A DNA stretch of 29,806 bases from contig MU619297.1 of the NCBI GenBank assembly GCA_025201805.1, positions 1 through 29,806 on the forward strand, read 5' to 3'. The position numbers and the translations under genes were made by a program. This document shows, piece after piece, positions 1 to 12,041 of this stretch (its first letter is position 1; each line of letters opens with the position of its first letter). A model generated the notes under the pieces. The model saw nothing but the letters and a program-made list of their open reading frames with translations. It made no database searches and was not told the DNA's origin. The DNA is from Parasitella parasitica. Taxonomy: Eukaryota > Mucoromycota > Mucoromycetes > Mucorales > Mucoraceae.

Positions 1-720
1 CCTTTATATACTTAAACTGTGGATAAATGTTCTACTCTCGCAATTTAACATGAACGACAATACTGCGTAACTAGCATCTTAACTTTGTGCTAACCTACAT
101 ATCAGCAGACTCAAGATAACTTAAATCTATTTGAGTGAGGAGATAGACTTTACCCGAGGTAGTAACCTGATCAATCTTCTATGCGAAGATTATTAATATC
201 GATCCATAAGCGTATATCATTCCTTGAATAGTCTTATCCAGTCTACATTAATAGTACATGTCTGAGTGTATATCACTTGGTATTCATCTTATTAGCATAT
301 ATCGGTATATGTAGCATGTCTATAATAGCATGTCATAAGCATATCTATAGCATTGCACATATTGTACAAGTCTATAGTACATGATGTATCTGTAGCTAGT
401 ATCATGGATATAAGTATATGTCTTGTAGTGCGTATCTAGAAACTGGGAATACGCATCTGAAGCATAAATCTTATATAGCATAAGCTCGTAGCATACACTA
501 GATTTAGTAAATGTCTAAGGCTCGTGTCGAGATATAAGTATAAGTCTATAGCGTCATCCATCCTAATGATGTCATCTCTAGCTTACATCTTATATAGTAT
601 AAATCTGTATTGCACATCTTATTATCTGTGCGCATATGTAGTCTATATCAGTTTAAGGTAACTGGATGAATCTAGAAGTGGAATGCGGATCGTCATAGTG
701 AATGTATTTCACACACTAGA
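1..720. repeat. AT-rich degenerate minisatellite-like intergenic DNA
   Basis: No reading frame of note. From about 230 to 660 the sequence is made of many imperfect variants of a short phrase such as GTCTATAGTACAT, ATCTATAGCATTGCACAT and ATCTTATATAGCATAAG, spaced irregularly at about 20-30 bp. This looks like an old, diverged tandem repeat rather than simple AT richness, because TCTATAG and AGCATA recur far more often than base composition alone suggests by eye. I see no gene in it. Confidence 0.45.
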
Positions 721-1126
721 TCTGTTAAAATTTTTTATTCATACATGTTGTCAACCACCAAAATTTCATTAATAAAAGCATATATCTCTTTCTTTTTTTC
801 AATATTTATTGATATTACCAATCTCATTAATGGTGAATTTTAGTTGGCGGACTTCCCACGACGATTCAGCAGCTATACTAAACGTTGAAAGGATTTCAAA
901 ATCGAGGTCTTTCCTGAAATACATTCTTCTATGAAAGAAATCTTAAAGTACTATGTTTATTATGCGTTTCCTTACTTGCAACATTACTGCTCATATAGAT
1001 TTGTGTGAAGTATGAAGGGAAACAAAAGTAGTTGTGATCTAACTTCTTCATTTTTATCGCAATTCAGTGTTATTTGATACGTTCATTAGTTCTAACTTAT
1101 TTTTTATCATAACAAAGCAATTATTC
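721..1126. other. Intergenic, 3' flank of the F-box gene
   Basis: AT-rich spacer downstream of the minus-strand F-box/WD40 gene. It must hold that gene's 3' UTR and polyadenylation site, but no single signal stands out. No coding frame or RNA gene was seen. Confidence 0.4.
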
Positions 1127-2708
1127 TCAGATATGTAAATCCCTGATCAAATTTCTGGTGTCGATATTATACGCAAAATCCATAATTAATATTTTTTGAT
1201 CTTGACTTGTACTGTATAAAAGTAAAGAGATTGGTAAGTCTTAGTTATAACTAGCTTGTCATTATATGTTGTACTTGCCTAATAATTTTGGTTTCATCAA
1301 ACATGACATCAAATACCCAACTAGTATGGCAGCGGGCAAATGTGTGTAGACATTCTCCAGTTTGAATATCCCACACGCGGATGCTTTGGTCGTAACTGCC
1401 ACTCACTATTTTATCCTTGTCAAAATGCAGCGATCTCACCAAACCAGTGTGTCCCTCGCAGGTTAAAATGCATTCTCCAGTGTCTGCATATAGAACGTTT
1501 TTAGTCGCAATGTTGCTAAAAGTGATACAATAATATTGAATTACCCGCATTCCACACTTTGATTCTATTGTCGTTGCTCCCACTCACTATACGCTTTCCA
1601 TCGAACCGAATGCATGCTAAACCATGGGCATGACCCACAAAATCACGCAAGCATTGTCCAGTCTCCATGTCCCATAATTTGATTACAGTATCTCCTGAGG
1701 CCGACACTAACCGATTGTTTTTAAATTGAATTGCATTGACTGGACCACGATGACCAATTAGTGTCTGTAGCGGTTGCCCATCCCGAGTCCATGTCCGAAT
1801 AGTAGCGTCTTTGGAGCAGCTAGCAATCGTACTTTCATCAAAGCAGACATCTAAAACACCCGAAGTGTGTCCCCTTAAACAGCGGATGGGCTGATACGTC
1901 TTCATAGACCACACCAATAGGGTGTGGTCAGAAGACCCTGATACCAAAATAGTATCATCATATTGTAAACAGAGCACAGAGGCGTGATGTCCTTTTAGTG
2001 TCTTGTAGCAATGCTGACTAGCAATATTCCAGAATTTTATGGTACGATCTCTGCTTCCTGTAACGATTTTACTGGTGTCGAATTGAACACAGTAAATGCT
2101 ATCAGAATGGCCCATAATAGTCTGCATCTGCTGCTGACCATGCTTCCATCTACCAAGCAATTGCGTTTTTCGTTCGTATAAGTACTTATAGTCGATTATG
2201 TCGCTGGTGGTAGTGGAAGAGGTGGTGGTGGTGGAGGAGGCATAGACCATGCCATGATGCTGCCGGTATAATTGAAACCACAGGTAATTATCTCTGCACA
2301 ATGCATTCCAGCGTTTAGATACTAACGTCGATTCGAAAACGGTCTTTTCGTCGCAATAAGACAAAATCAAATAAGCCAATTCTACAGGTAGCGCATCAAG
2401 GAAATCTGCTGGGTTGTGATTAATATTTATGCAAAATAAAAATGTGTTGAAAACCCTTGTCCCACAGTAATTAACACACCTATTTTCTTTGATTGATCTG
2501 ATGATACTGCCGAGAGATACGTTGTTGTTGTTACCAGTGATGGACAGGAAGCATTGTTGCTTTTTTGCTGATGAAATCCTTCATCGATTCTTGAGTCTTG
2601 TGTTATATTGTATGATTGCCGAATGGTGCGACTATGATGACTGGTCTTTTTAAAGTATCGTAACAATTTGGATTTAAGTGTATTATCTGTATCTAATGAA
2701 AACTTCAT
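1127..2708 (-). CDS. F-box and seven-WD40-repeat protein (SCF substrate adaptor, beta-TrCP/Cdc4/Met30-like)
   Basis: Four exons on the minus strand: 2708-2480, 2408-1545, 1483-1279 and 1211-1127, giving 1383 nt and 460 aa with all splice phases consistent. Residues about 78-126 form an F-box (ALPVELAYLILS...VSKRWNALCRDNYLW), which in this family binds Skp1 of an SCF ubiquitin ligase. Seven WD40 repeats follow from about 172 to 456, each with GH...(V/I)SGS.D..I..W; the last ends SQDQKILIMDF, resembling the last blade of beta-TrCP. The propeller should bind a (often phosphorylated) substrate in nucleus or cytoplasm. The N-terminal 75 residues are basic and serine-rich without a recognised domain. 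Without the first and last introns the F-box and blade seven would be broken, which supports the model. The exact orthologue (beta-TrCP, Met30/sconB or Cdc4 type) is not certain. Confidence 0.92.
1212..1278 (-). other. GC-AG intron in the F-box/WD40 gene
   Basis: The donor on the minus strand reads AG|GCAAGT and the acceptor TATACAG. Splicing here joins the start of the seventh WD40 blade (DETKII) to its conserved end (STSQDQKILIMDF) in frame. Reading through gives a stop after a few unrelated residues, and no nearby GT donor restores the blade. A GC donor with otherwise perfect consensus is the normal form of the minor GC-AG class. Confidence 0.8.
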
Positions 2709-3335
2709 TATGTCAATATATATTGTAAAGGGAAAAGAGAAAAGAGAAAGAGAGCAATAATTATATCGAGAAATAAAGAAATAATAAAAGAAAAAGTGCG
2801 TTTAAGGGGAACAGACAGGTGGAGGAAAACTTTTTTTTTTTTGTAGATATGCCCATATTTCAGCAATATTCTAATATCATACAATGAAATATAAATATAC
2901 AAAGGGAGCACCTAGAAATAAAATGTCTTTATCCAAGTATCCCCTTGATCAAAAAGTTCTTCTCCTTAAGCAATAAAATCTGATTTGATTGTATTGTGCG
3001 ATCATCGTCAACATGAATACCAAATATGTCCTAATCTTTAGTCAATTTAATAAAAAGGCAATCAGTGTATTGCGGCTGTATTTTTTTTTAAGGAAAAGGG
3101 TGAGTTATGATTATAGTTAAATAAAAAAAATAATATTATATATATTTGATGTGTCAATAAAGTGAATTATACTATTCTTGAAGGAAGGGTTTGAAATGAT
3201 ATAATATACAAGGCATTTTGTGTGTATTTTTTTTTTCAGTGGAAAAAAAAGGGGGGAGGGAGTGAGGGCGCCGAAAGGAGGATAGGGGAAGCAGATCCAA
3301 CAAAATAGTGTATGCTTTGAAATGCATTTATGGTT
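2709..3335. other. Intergenic: F-box gene promoter side and BET gene 3' flank
   Basis: Spacer between two minus-strand genes. It contains several A/T homopolymers and, at about 3240-3290, a purine-rich stretch (A8 then GGGGGGAGGGAGTGAGGG) on the plus strand. The purine tract lies just past the end of the BET gene. The rest is AT-rich with no supported frame. Confidence 0.4.
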
Positions 3336-5373
3336 TTAGTCGGAATCAGAGCTTGAAGAGTCAGATGAGCTACCTCCATCATCATCGCCAGAATCACTGT
3401 CACTAGAAGACGAATCTATATGTAATTATAGAGTATGTCAATATCACATATTCTCACTCTCTAGTAAAAGACAAATTACCATGTGCACTTTTGTTCTCTG
3501 CTTGCCTGAACTTTTGTAGTGTTTCTTCTAGCTGCTCAATGCGTCTCTCCTTGGCAGAATAATTGGATCGACGTCTCTTGTTTTTGACGGAAGCTTCTGG
3601 TATCACAAAATCACTTAATTTACGTAATGTATCCTTGTTCAAAGCATCGATATCAAGCACAATTTCTCCTTGGCCATCCTAAAAATGCCATGTTAAGAAA
3701 AATTGTAAATAATACAGTCTACAAAATGTATCAACTGGACTCACTTCGCTGAGATGAGGCATTGAAGACTGGATGATATCAACTACTATATTCAAGTCAT
3801 CCCCAGTTAAATTATTGATTGCTTCACTCAGTGTTTTCTTGTGCTCAAACGTAAACTCTTCTTCGTAACTGAAATCGTCCTTGTGCTTTACTGCTGCTTT
3901 CCTCTTTTTTGTAGGATTTTTGTTTGGTCCACGGCCACGACGCTTTGGTGTCAGTGATGCTGTGGCTGTTGGGGCTGTTGGGGCTGTTGAGGCTGTTGAT
4001 TTCTTTGAAGATTTGATGTGTTTGATTTGCTTTGCAATGCTTTGGATCGAACGCTCTAATTCAGCAATTTTATCGTCGCTATTGTCATCTGAATCAGCCT
4101 TGTCATCGTCGAAATCATCTAGATCGTCATCAATATCGACAGAACGTCTCTTTAATGAGCCAGCTGATTGTGTTTGTGAAGGCTTCTTTTGAGCTACTCT
4201 TCGATGCTCTGCTGGTTTCTGTGCCCATTTATCTCTAAATACCTTTTCGAGGTCCTTGGCCATAGTATAAATAGGCAATGTGGGGGGATTGTAGAGATAA
4301 CAATTGTTGAACATGAGAGTTATGTCGCTTTCAAATGCTTCTGGATCATCGTATTCATCGTTTAATAACTTTTTTTCAATAGTTGACAAGTCCATGGGAT
4401 GATGGACAATCGCTGCGTAGTCTGGTAAGTTCATCGCAACTGGATCTACAGGCTCAAGGAATGGGTAAGCTAGTTGACGGTACTTGGCTTTTTTAAGTTC
4501 TTTTAATGCTTGAAGACAGAATTTCATGGGTGAGTTGTTACTAAGCTTTTTCTGTGTTGTAAATGTTTCTGGGTAATCTTTTGATGGGCAATGAATTTCT
4601 CGTTTAGGTCTGGTAAACTCTTCGAATGGTTTAGCTGGAGGCGGCGGGGAGTTGTGTTGGCTGAGAGGCGGAGATGGCTCTTTCTTTACAGGCGATGATG
4701 ACATGACTTTGGGTGTAGTTGCTTTAGGTGTGGCTGGGGAGCTTGAAGGAGGCATCTGTCGCAATCCTTTCTCAAAAGCAGATTCTACATTTTGACATAA
4801 AACAGAGACCATGGCTTCAGGACCATTGTACTTGAAGCAGTTGTGAAAGATTAATCTGACTTCTGCGATAAAATCATCGACTGTAGCGTACTCGGAGCCA
4901 GTTAGCTTTTTCTCGACCAACTGAAGGTCCATGGGCTGCGTAATAATTGTTGGATAATCTGGCAGATTGAGCTCTACATAGTTGACTGGTTTCAAAAAGG
5001 GAGCTGCATCCCTGTGTCTCTTAAGATTTCTAATAATGGCAATGCAGTATTTTTGTTGCTCTGCTGTCATTGTATGTTGATGAGTGGGTGGTGAAGGTAA
5101 AGTGTTTTGTTGTTGTTTACTAAAAAGATGTTAGAATACTGTTTGTGTCACTTTTGTCTTTATTTAGCAAGAACGCGTGTCCCTTCAACTCAGGAGGAAC
5201 ACATCCAACCCAGATGCCTCTCGCTAACAACATTGCTACGCGCCGTTCCCAGGGCTCAGAGCCATCCTTTTTTTTTTTTTTTTTTTTTGATCCCTTCCAT
5301 CTCCTTGCAAAAATGAAATGGAAAAAAATTAATATAATTACCTGGAGTAAACTTCATTCTTAGAGGCGAGCAT
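3336..5373 (-). CDS. BET-family double bromodomain chromatin protein (Bdf1/Brd4-like)
   Basis: Four exons: 5373-5342, 5119-3745, 3678-3480 and 3415-3336 (1686 nt, 561 aa). Bromodomain 1 spans about residues 30-135 and bromodomain 2 about 205-310. Both keep the PMDL segment of the ZA loop and the acetyl-lysine-binding Asn (N109 in YNGPEAM, N288 in YNPPTLP). An NET domain follows at about 435-505; its second half comes from exon 3 (GEIVLDIDALNKDTL). A KRRR-containing basic stretch and short coiled coil come next, then a Ser/Asp tail in exon 4. The order BD1-BD2-NET-acidic tail defines BET proteins, which bind acetylated histone tails and help recruit general transcription factors. The 5' intron (5341-5120, 222 nt) is unusually long here; its CTAAC branch site and TAG acceptor are clear. 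The start gives MLASKNEVYSSK; an internal Met at residue 28 is a less likely alternative. Confidence 0.95.
5120..5341 (-). other. Long first intron of the BET gene
   Basis: A 222-nt intron with donor GTAATT and 3' site CTAACATCTTTTTAG. It contains a run of about 20 T on the plus strand near 5269-5288, so the transcript carries a poly-A block. It separates a 32-nt first coding exon from the rest of the protein. The other introns in this window are 42-85 nt. Confidence 0.75.
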
Positions 5374-6214
5374 ATTGATGTCTGTTTTTTTCTATTGATT
5401 TAAGCTTTGAGGAGATGTAAATGTGTGAATTATCACATTCTTCTATCGTGAAAGAGAAAAAAAAAATTACCGTCAATTTTTCGGAAAATAGTTCAAGCAC
5501 ACAGTTAGAAGACACGAAGATTGGAGGATTGAAAAAAAAAAAAAAAATAGAGGAATGAAATGAAATGTGAAAAAAAAAGAATCATGCCGTTTATAAGCCA
5601 CGGAGGTGACTAGTTCAAACATAGAACGTCAAGCGATTGATTGGTTGGGTTTAACACCTCCAGTGTGCCCACTTGCATATGCTGTCAGTCAGTCGAATTT
5701 GTAGCTGACCGCTGCGGTAATCTTGTATGATGAATTATATGGGACAGCATGCCGTTTAATCGAAAGATACAAAGACTTTTACTACATAACTCATGCACGT
5801 ATGCATTATGTTTTACCTCTACATTCTTTGTGAAGATGGCGTTTACCAGAACATTATTCGAAAGTTTGCGTTTTGTTTAATGCCAGTCCAGCATTAAGTA
5901 CTCCTGCTTGATTACCGGCTTAGGCACAATATTCAGGTACGCATTGGTAAGCTACTGTTTGAAATTTATTATCATCTAATACGTCATGGATTTGACCCAA
6001 AGTAATTCAAAATGCTTCAGGAGGAGTATACCTCAAATATGTAAAAAAAAAAATAATGAGGAGAGCCATTAATTCTGAACCTCAGGTATGGGAATAGAGT
6101 TCCAATGGTTCATTAATGCATGAGTCCTATCAAAGTTTTTGTATTTCATTTCATCAGGAGTATGTACTGCTCTATTTGTGTATTGCCACACTGGGTGTCA
6201 TACAAAAGACATGC
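5374..6214. other. Intergenic: BET gene promoter and Hsp70-like gene 3' flank
   Basis: About 840 bp between two minus-strand genes. The part next to the BET start is pyrimidine/purine skewed with A-runs at 5459-5466 and 5530-5543. No frame, tRNA or repeat could be supported. Confidence 0.4.
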
Positions 6215-9009
6215 TTATTGCTGCTTCAGAACTAACTGCTGATGGATATTAATAGATCGACTATCAAATACGGGAGAATCGATAGTACTATCTGTAATAG
6301 GCGTTCTAGTGAATGAAAATTCAAAGTTCACAGTTGATGAGTAATGCTGTGGTAAAATTCTAATAGTGAAAGGGCATCTGTCGTCCCTATAGTTGACATT
6401 GAAACCTAAATACGATGATAACAAGGCTGGCCATCTTGAGAATTACTTTGAGTGTGCAATTCTTTAAAAAGGATAGAATGAGCTTTGGCGTTGAGATTAT
6501 TTACAATAGGTGTTTACCAGCAGTAAGAAGAAAAACATCTTTAAAGATAAACGACATATGTATACCTTTATGATCCAAATGTTCAGCCCACCTTGATACA
6601 ACACTCTCAGAGTATCCTTGCAGCTTTTCAAATTTTGGGAATGAATATACATTGTATTCATACACATTGCCTTTCGCATAACGTTGCGTTCGAAATCTAA
6701 TTACATAGTTTGTGTCAGAAAGCTGTATATAGCATCCTTCGCCTAACATTTGTTCCTTTTCGACCGCCCATGTTCCTAAACTTTTGCATGACATCAATTC
6801 TTTTTCTCCAAGGAAAAGTACAGTCTTTTTTCGATGAATTTGTAAGCGTTTTTGCAATACTTCTTTTAAAATGCTGCTGCTTTCATCGTCATATCCATTG
6901 ATCACAACTAATACCGACACATTATATTGACCAAAAAAACTGTTTGATGCGAAAGTTGATGCTATGATTGTAGCGAGGCCACCAATCGCAGGTTTAATTC
7001 CTACTTCTATAAGCAGCCGATTCGATATATCCAGTCTACATTCACAGCCATTACTGACTGATATTTGCTGATAATTGTCCAAATTTTTGCTGGTAAATAT
7101 ATCGCTATTTTGCAACTAAAAAGAAAGTTGACATAATGTGTACTAAGACTGGTTGTCTAATAGAACCTACCCATTTCGATAACCATTCCCTAGCATTGGC
7201 CTGAAAGCATTGATAGTTTTCTATCAAAAACTCACCCGAACAGCACTCTCGCAAACAAGCATGACTACAGTCTTCAAAATCGATCATTTCCAAATGGCTC
7301 CACACGTTTTTGCATACGGAATCAACAATAGTTTCTGTGCTTACTTTCTTTTTTTGAGCGGTAAATATGGATTTTTGTGCAACACCATTAATAAGAGACA
7401 CTGCTACGGCCTTATTCAGTATAAACTCAATACAAGTTTCGTGAATATAGGCTTGCAAATAAAATGAATTAGGAGGGATCAAATCTATCTCGTTGTCTTG
7501 ATCAAGCAAATTGTTCTTCTCCACAAGATTCTCGTCCCAAATCAATGGCGGTAATTTAGTATTTGCTATCTGAATTATTTTGTACGGCTTTTGCATAGCC
7601 CCTTCACATAGATACTCTTCACATCCGTCATAAACATATAAAGCTGGGCTACTTGTAGATATACCACAAGATAAAGCATTCTTGAAAAGTCCCATAAACT
7701 CTTCCTGAAGAACATTGCTGTTTATGGTATACAAAAATATACCTTGGATACCTCCAGGGGAGCCTCTTGATGAGTTGTATTTATCTTGTATTCTTTTGCA
7801 TGCATCCGTGAATCGTTGCAAAAGTCGATTGAGGTCTGCGCTTTTGAAGATTTCCTTTGTCAAATCATTCCAAGTCCATCCCTTGAACAGTTTTTTCACA
7901 GCCACAATATCCCAATCAACAGTTCCTGACTTGATAGTTTCCACCAAAAGGTCATTTGGGTACTATGGGGCAGCATAAATACATTTCATTTTGTTGGAAA
8001 TCTGTGAATCTATTATTATGGCCATAATAAACTTACAAGATAACCAGCACGAGATAGTTGAAAGACAAATGTTTCAATTATATTTTGCACGCCTAATTTC
8101 TTGTAGTGTTTTGTATTTCTCCTTGATCGAGAACAACTAGTGTTTTTTCTGTGGTATATTTTGCTTTTCAGTGCATAGATAATGCGTTTAATGACAATAT
8201 TTTTTGCCTCTGTGCGCAGAAAACTATCGAAGGTCGATTGGCACATCAATTCCTCATCCAACGTGGTGGGCACAAGAAGAAAATCACTCGCTGCCAAGCT
8301 CTGGGACGCTGTAATTAACTCGTTGGCGCTTTGCATCTGAAAGCATGTCACTTTGAGGGTATTTTCCCTTATGTAGGCAAGTACGTATCGCCTTTCTCTT
8401 TCAAAAATGACAGGCTCTTGCTGCCGATGTTGTAGATAGCCTACAAGACTTTCGGTATAAGTTGAGAATAGCAAACGGTTTTTGTCATCTTCTTTAGTTA
8501 TCCATCCAGCTTTCAGGTAAAATGCTCGTAGCGCAGTTTCATAATCTTTTCCAGTCCATTCGGGTGGTAAACAGAAGATAAATTGTGATCCGTCAAAATC
8601 AATTCTTCTGTCCTGTATCAGTTCTTGTTTCACTTTAATTGCAAACTTGATTGTTGAGAGCAGCGTTTGATTTTCGCATTTTGTACGTCGATTTGCATCT
8701 TTTAAATATATCTCGACACATTTGGTGAAAGGACTTTTTGCAAGAGAGTCTACATGTGTGCCCTTGGGCATCTGATAGCACATAGCACTATCACTCAGTG
8801 TGTGTGGCTCTTTAAATTAATGAAAATCTACACAAACCGTTACGTATTCCATTGCAATCAGCCTGTTGGAGGTTCGATAAATATGAAACCACCCATAATC
8901 ATCAAATTCTATTGACACAACAATTAGCCAGTTCATTTCTACGTGATATCTTCATCTTACCTATGCAGAGCACTTGGCTATATTTGTTGCAATCAAGTAA
9001 TTCTTTCAT
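6215..9009 (-). CDS. Large divergent Hsp70-like (HSPA12-related) protein, probably unable to bind ATP normally
   Basis: Proposed exons: 9009-8961, 8908-8844, 8771-8037, 7962-7171, 7115-6505 and 6434-6215 (2472 nt, 823 aa, all phases agree). The first two exons give a beta-strand segment VLCIEFDDYGWFHIY where Hsp70 proteins have the phosphate-1 loop (GIDFGTT); the usual Gly/Thr residues are missing. QFIFCLPPEW followed by a helix and AGWI resembles lobe IB (VPA.W...AGL). Two later blocks, IQGIFLYTINSNVLQEEF and VSVLVVINGYDDESSSIL, both look like the second-lobe motif (hFMVGGhG.S.yL). The core may therefore contain two copies of the lobe II fold. A beta-rich C-terminus follows. Zygomycetes carry many HSPA12-like proteins, generally of unknown function. 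The first two exons and the last intron (AAG acceptor) are the least certain parts; exons 3-5 are firm. Confidence 0.7.
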
Positions 9010-10379
9010 AATGATTAAAAAGCAAAAGAAAAGCTGCAAAAAAGAAAGGGTTCTATAACCAAACGTCGCAAGATGAAGTCGCGAAGGTTGGGCTTAGTGA
9101 TTTATCTTTTGCATGAGCTGCAACGAATGAGCCACCATGATAGAGTGGCCCTACCAAAAAGGGGATTGTAGAAGCTGTGAATATACACTAAAACAAAAGG
9201 ATAAAATGAGATGGAGACAATAAGGCCCATTTCTAAAAGCAAACGTCCGTTGTTGCGATTTTGTTGGCTCAAAATATAAAAGTTGCTCCTCAATTGAAAT
9301 AAAGCTCGTTAATACTTGTCTCGCTGAAACAAGAATATCATTGTTACCAGTACATGACATTTTTGGTGTGGAAATTAAATAGAGAAGGGTCAATAGGGTT
9401 TAAATTTTAGACCTTTAATCAAAATAAAATAAAATGTAGCCATATTTCTGTGAAGCCTGCAACATGGTATAAGCTTCGATGCACATACGACGTGTTAGTA
9501 CAAATAAACTGAGGGTGCTGCGTATCTAAAACAGTTGGAATACATTTCCTATGATGCAGAATCCAACAATAAACAATTAGAAGATTGGTCAAATGATTTT
9601 TAGTTTTTCAGAAATATCGATGAAAAAGTGCTCGGAGATCGACAAACATTGAACATTAGGTCTTAGCTGTTGCGGGATAAAAATGCCTCAAAATGATGAG
9701 TTAGTCTAAGATGAAGGAATATATAATGATAGGAGGATGTTAAAATGTTGGAATGGGTTTTAAAGTTTTTAAAGAAGTAGCTCAAACTTTCGAAATTAAG
9801 TTGAATAAGCCAAAATTATAGCACTAGCTATTGTTCTGGCAAATAACGTAAGTATTATACAAAAACTAGCAGGACACACCTATCATCATTACTTGAAATG
9901 TTTAATTGTTCACATCGGTTACTGATTTCTTTGATGTTCACATGCTCCTCCTATCATTTAGAATCATTCTGGCATTTTCGATGTACAAATCCACATATTG
10001 GTCGAATCGCAAGGTTCACTGTTTGATTTTATTGTTTGGGTTCTGGTTTTAGTTTTGGTTTCTCTTGAGTGTTCCTAAGATTCAGGGACAATTGTGGTGT
10101 AGCAATGGGGATAAGGCCGATTATGATATCTCGAAATCGGCAAACAAAAATATGGTTCTACCGCATTACATATTTCCTCCACAAATCGCATGAAATTGCC
10201 AAAAAAAAAACATATAATACCAATACAGATAGTCTCTATTTATCTAAATTGTCGCACAGCAATGGACGTCATGTCCATTTATCAGGTATACGTTATATAT
10301 AGTCACTAGTAAGAAACCTGTCTGTATAAGCCTTGCCGACTCTATTTCTTCCGTTTCCTCTGTTGAAACAACCTTTACA
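9010..10379. other. Divergent intergenic region between the Hsp70-like and C2H2 genes
   Basis: About 1.37 kb separating divergently transcribed genes, so it should hold both promoters. It is AT-rich with several short open frames (for example 9102-9393 on the minus strand) that show no domain, codon pattern or splice logic. A long GTTTGGGTTCTGGTTTTAGTTTTGG pyrimidine/GT stretch sits at about 10034-10060. No RNA gene was seen. Confidence 0.4.
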
Positions 10380-11651
10380 ATGAAGCATACCACTCGTATT
10401 CCGCAAAAGAGAATACTTGAAAATCAGAAACCCGTTCGAATTGTGATACCGTTGGCACATAAAGATAAAAAATTAGCGTTAATTAGTCGAGATGAATCAA
10501 ACAATAACAACAAACAGTTCACAGGGCCGGAAATCATGCCAGGTAATATTCCTTTCTAATACATTCTTTGAAATCAATCTTATGCTAATACAAAGTGCTA
10601 TTATACTATGCTATTGTTACATGAAGGCGTCATCTTTCGCATCTTTCACTGCAGCGTATGTAATACAACGTTCAGAAGCAAATTAGATTATGATCATCAC
10701 ATTGATCGGCTTCATAAGAACAAACAGAAAGAGTTATCTTCGAAAAAAGATTCACGCCAAACTAAATCATCAATTATAACAAATGATCCTAGAAGCAACC
10801 ATGTTGCAAGAAAGAAATCAATGAATCCAGCAAAGATTTCATATCACGGCGGTTTGGCAGACATAGAAGACAGGCTCAATAAAAGCCGATTCAAACATAA
10901 TTTCACATCAAGCCGAAATATTAATAGCAGAAATTTGGGGAATCATTCATACAGTGGTATGAATTATCATACGACCACGACAATCATAATGTCATCAGCT
11001 AATAGGTTTAGCAAGGTGTGTCATAAGGAGAAGGGACATCGCCATAACACTCGCAAAAATACCTTTAAATCGGATACTATTCTTCCCCAACGCAATTGCA
11101 AAAAACGAAAAATCAACATGGCAACAGACACAGTAGAAATTGAATCTGATCAGCAGAAAATTAAATCACTCTTTGAAAGTTCGCAAGGGTCTTATCTTGA
11201 AACTAGGATTGAACCCATAAAAACAGCGACAGCGTCAAGTCCCCACCCTATTATCAATGATCCCGACTATTATTGCAGAGCTTGCCATGCCTCACATTCA
11301 AGCCAAGAAGCCTATCAACAACATTTGCAAATACAGCATCACATTCAGATCTTACCCTATCTAGTTGCATGTAACCACGTTTCTAAAAGAAACCCACAGA
11401 AAACTTCAACCGATACCCGTTTCAACAAACTATTTAAAATGACACCAATTCATATTAACCTTGGCACCACGCCTTCGCCGTTAGATCAGGAACGAATAAA
11501 AAATGTCAGTACACAACCTGATTTAGACAATCCCACTTATTACTGCAAATCTTGTCATATTACCAAACCAAATAGAAGATCCTATCTTACTCATCTAAGC
11601 ATGATACATAAAATGACCAAAAAGCGCAATAAAGCCTCAAATGCAAAATGA
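10380..11651 (+). CDS. Three-finger C2H2 zinc finger protein
   Basis: Two exons, 10380-10542 and 10627-11651 (1188 nt, 395 aa). The 84-nt intron has a GTAATA donor and an AAG acceptor. Three C2H2 fingers are visible: CSVCNTTF...H-x4-H near residue 60, CRACHASHSS...H-x4-H around 270, and CKSCHITKPN...H-x4-H near the C-terminus. The last two are each introduced by a similar DP/NP-x-YYC sequence, suggesting internal duplication. A basic, Ser/Asn-rich linker of about 190 residues with KRKK-type clusters separates finger 1 from the others. The wide spacing makes it unlike tandem TFIIIA-type arrays, so the fingers may bind DNA independently or bind RNA or protein. Splicing at the nearer TGCAG acceptor would remove the first Cys and hit a stop, which is why the AAG site was chosen. 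No specific orthologue was recognised. Confidence 0.82.
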
Positions 11652-12041
11652 AATTGTCATGCCTCTCTCCTCTCATTTAAGTGATTATGTAATGAAACAA
11701 TATAAATGAAACTAATATGCACAAACGGATAGCAAAAACTCCATTTGGAATCTTCTTGTACAGCGACAGCGGTAAATTTTGTCCGTAACTTTCCAAAAAA
11801 AATTAATGTCACTAATCCAAAAATGATTGTTCCTTTACGTCCTTTTGAGTAACATTAAGTTAAATCAAATTGACTCAAAAATGATACCGTCTTTCACATA
11901 GGCAAAAGACGCAAAGGGCTTTATTTGCGTTTTTGAGATTCTCATATGAATCGAAGAGTTTCTTTCCATGTGGTTTTATAATGGAGCTTATGGATCTGTT
12001 GTTAAATCTTAATAGCATGTCACTTTCGATGATGTATCTAT
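11652..12041. other. Intergenic, 3' flank of the C2H2 gene
   Basis: AT-rich sequence following the C2H2 stop codon. It probably carries that gene's polyadenylation region. No frame or RNA gene was seen. Confidence 0.35.

Noticed and set aside
3881-4238. Plus-strand open frames of 68 and 103 aa
   Set aside because: They are antisense to the BET gene's Ser/Asp/Lys-rich linker, whose repetitive codons give open frames on the other strand. They have no domain or splice logic.
5107-5363. Plus-strand frames over the 5' end of the BET gene
   Set aside because: They cover the first intron and its poly-T run, which gives the Phe-rich tract. The minus-strand exon model explains the region better.
9102-9393. 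Overlapping minus-strand ORFs of 63 and 80 aa
   Set aside because: No domain, no splice signals linking them to the Hsp70-like gene, and a composition like random AT-rich DNA.
10650-10660. TGCAG acceptor for the C2H2 gene intron
   Set aside because: Using it removes the first zinc-binding Cys and leads to an early stop; the AAG acceptor at 10625-10626 keeps the finger.
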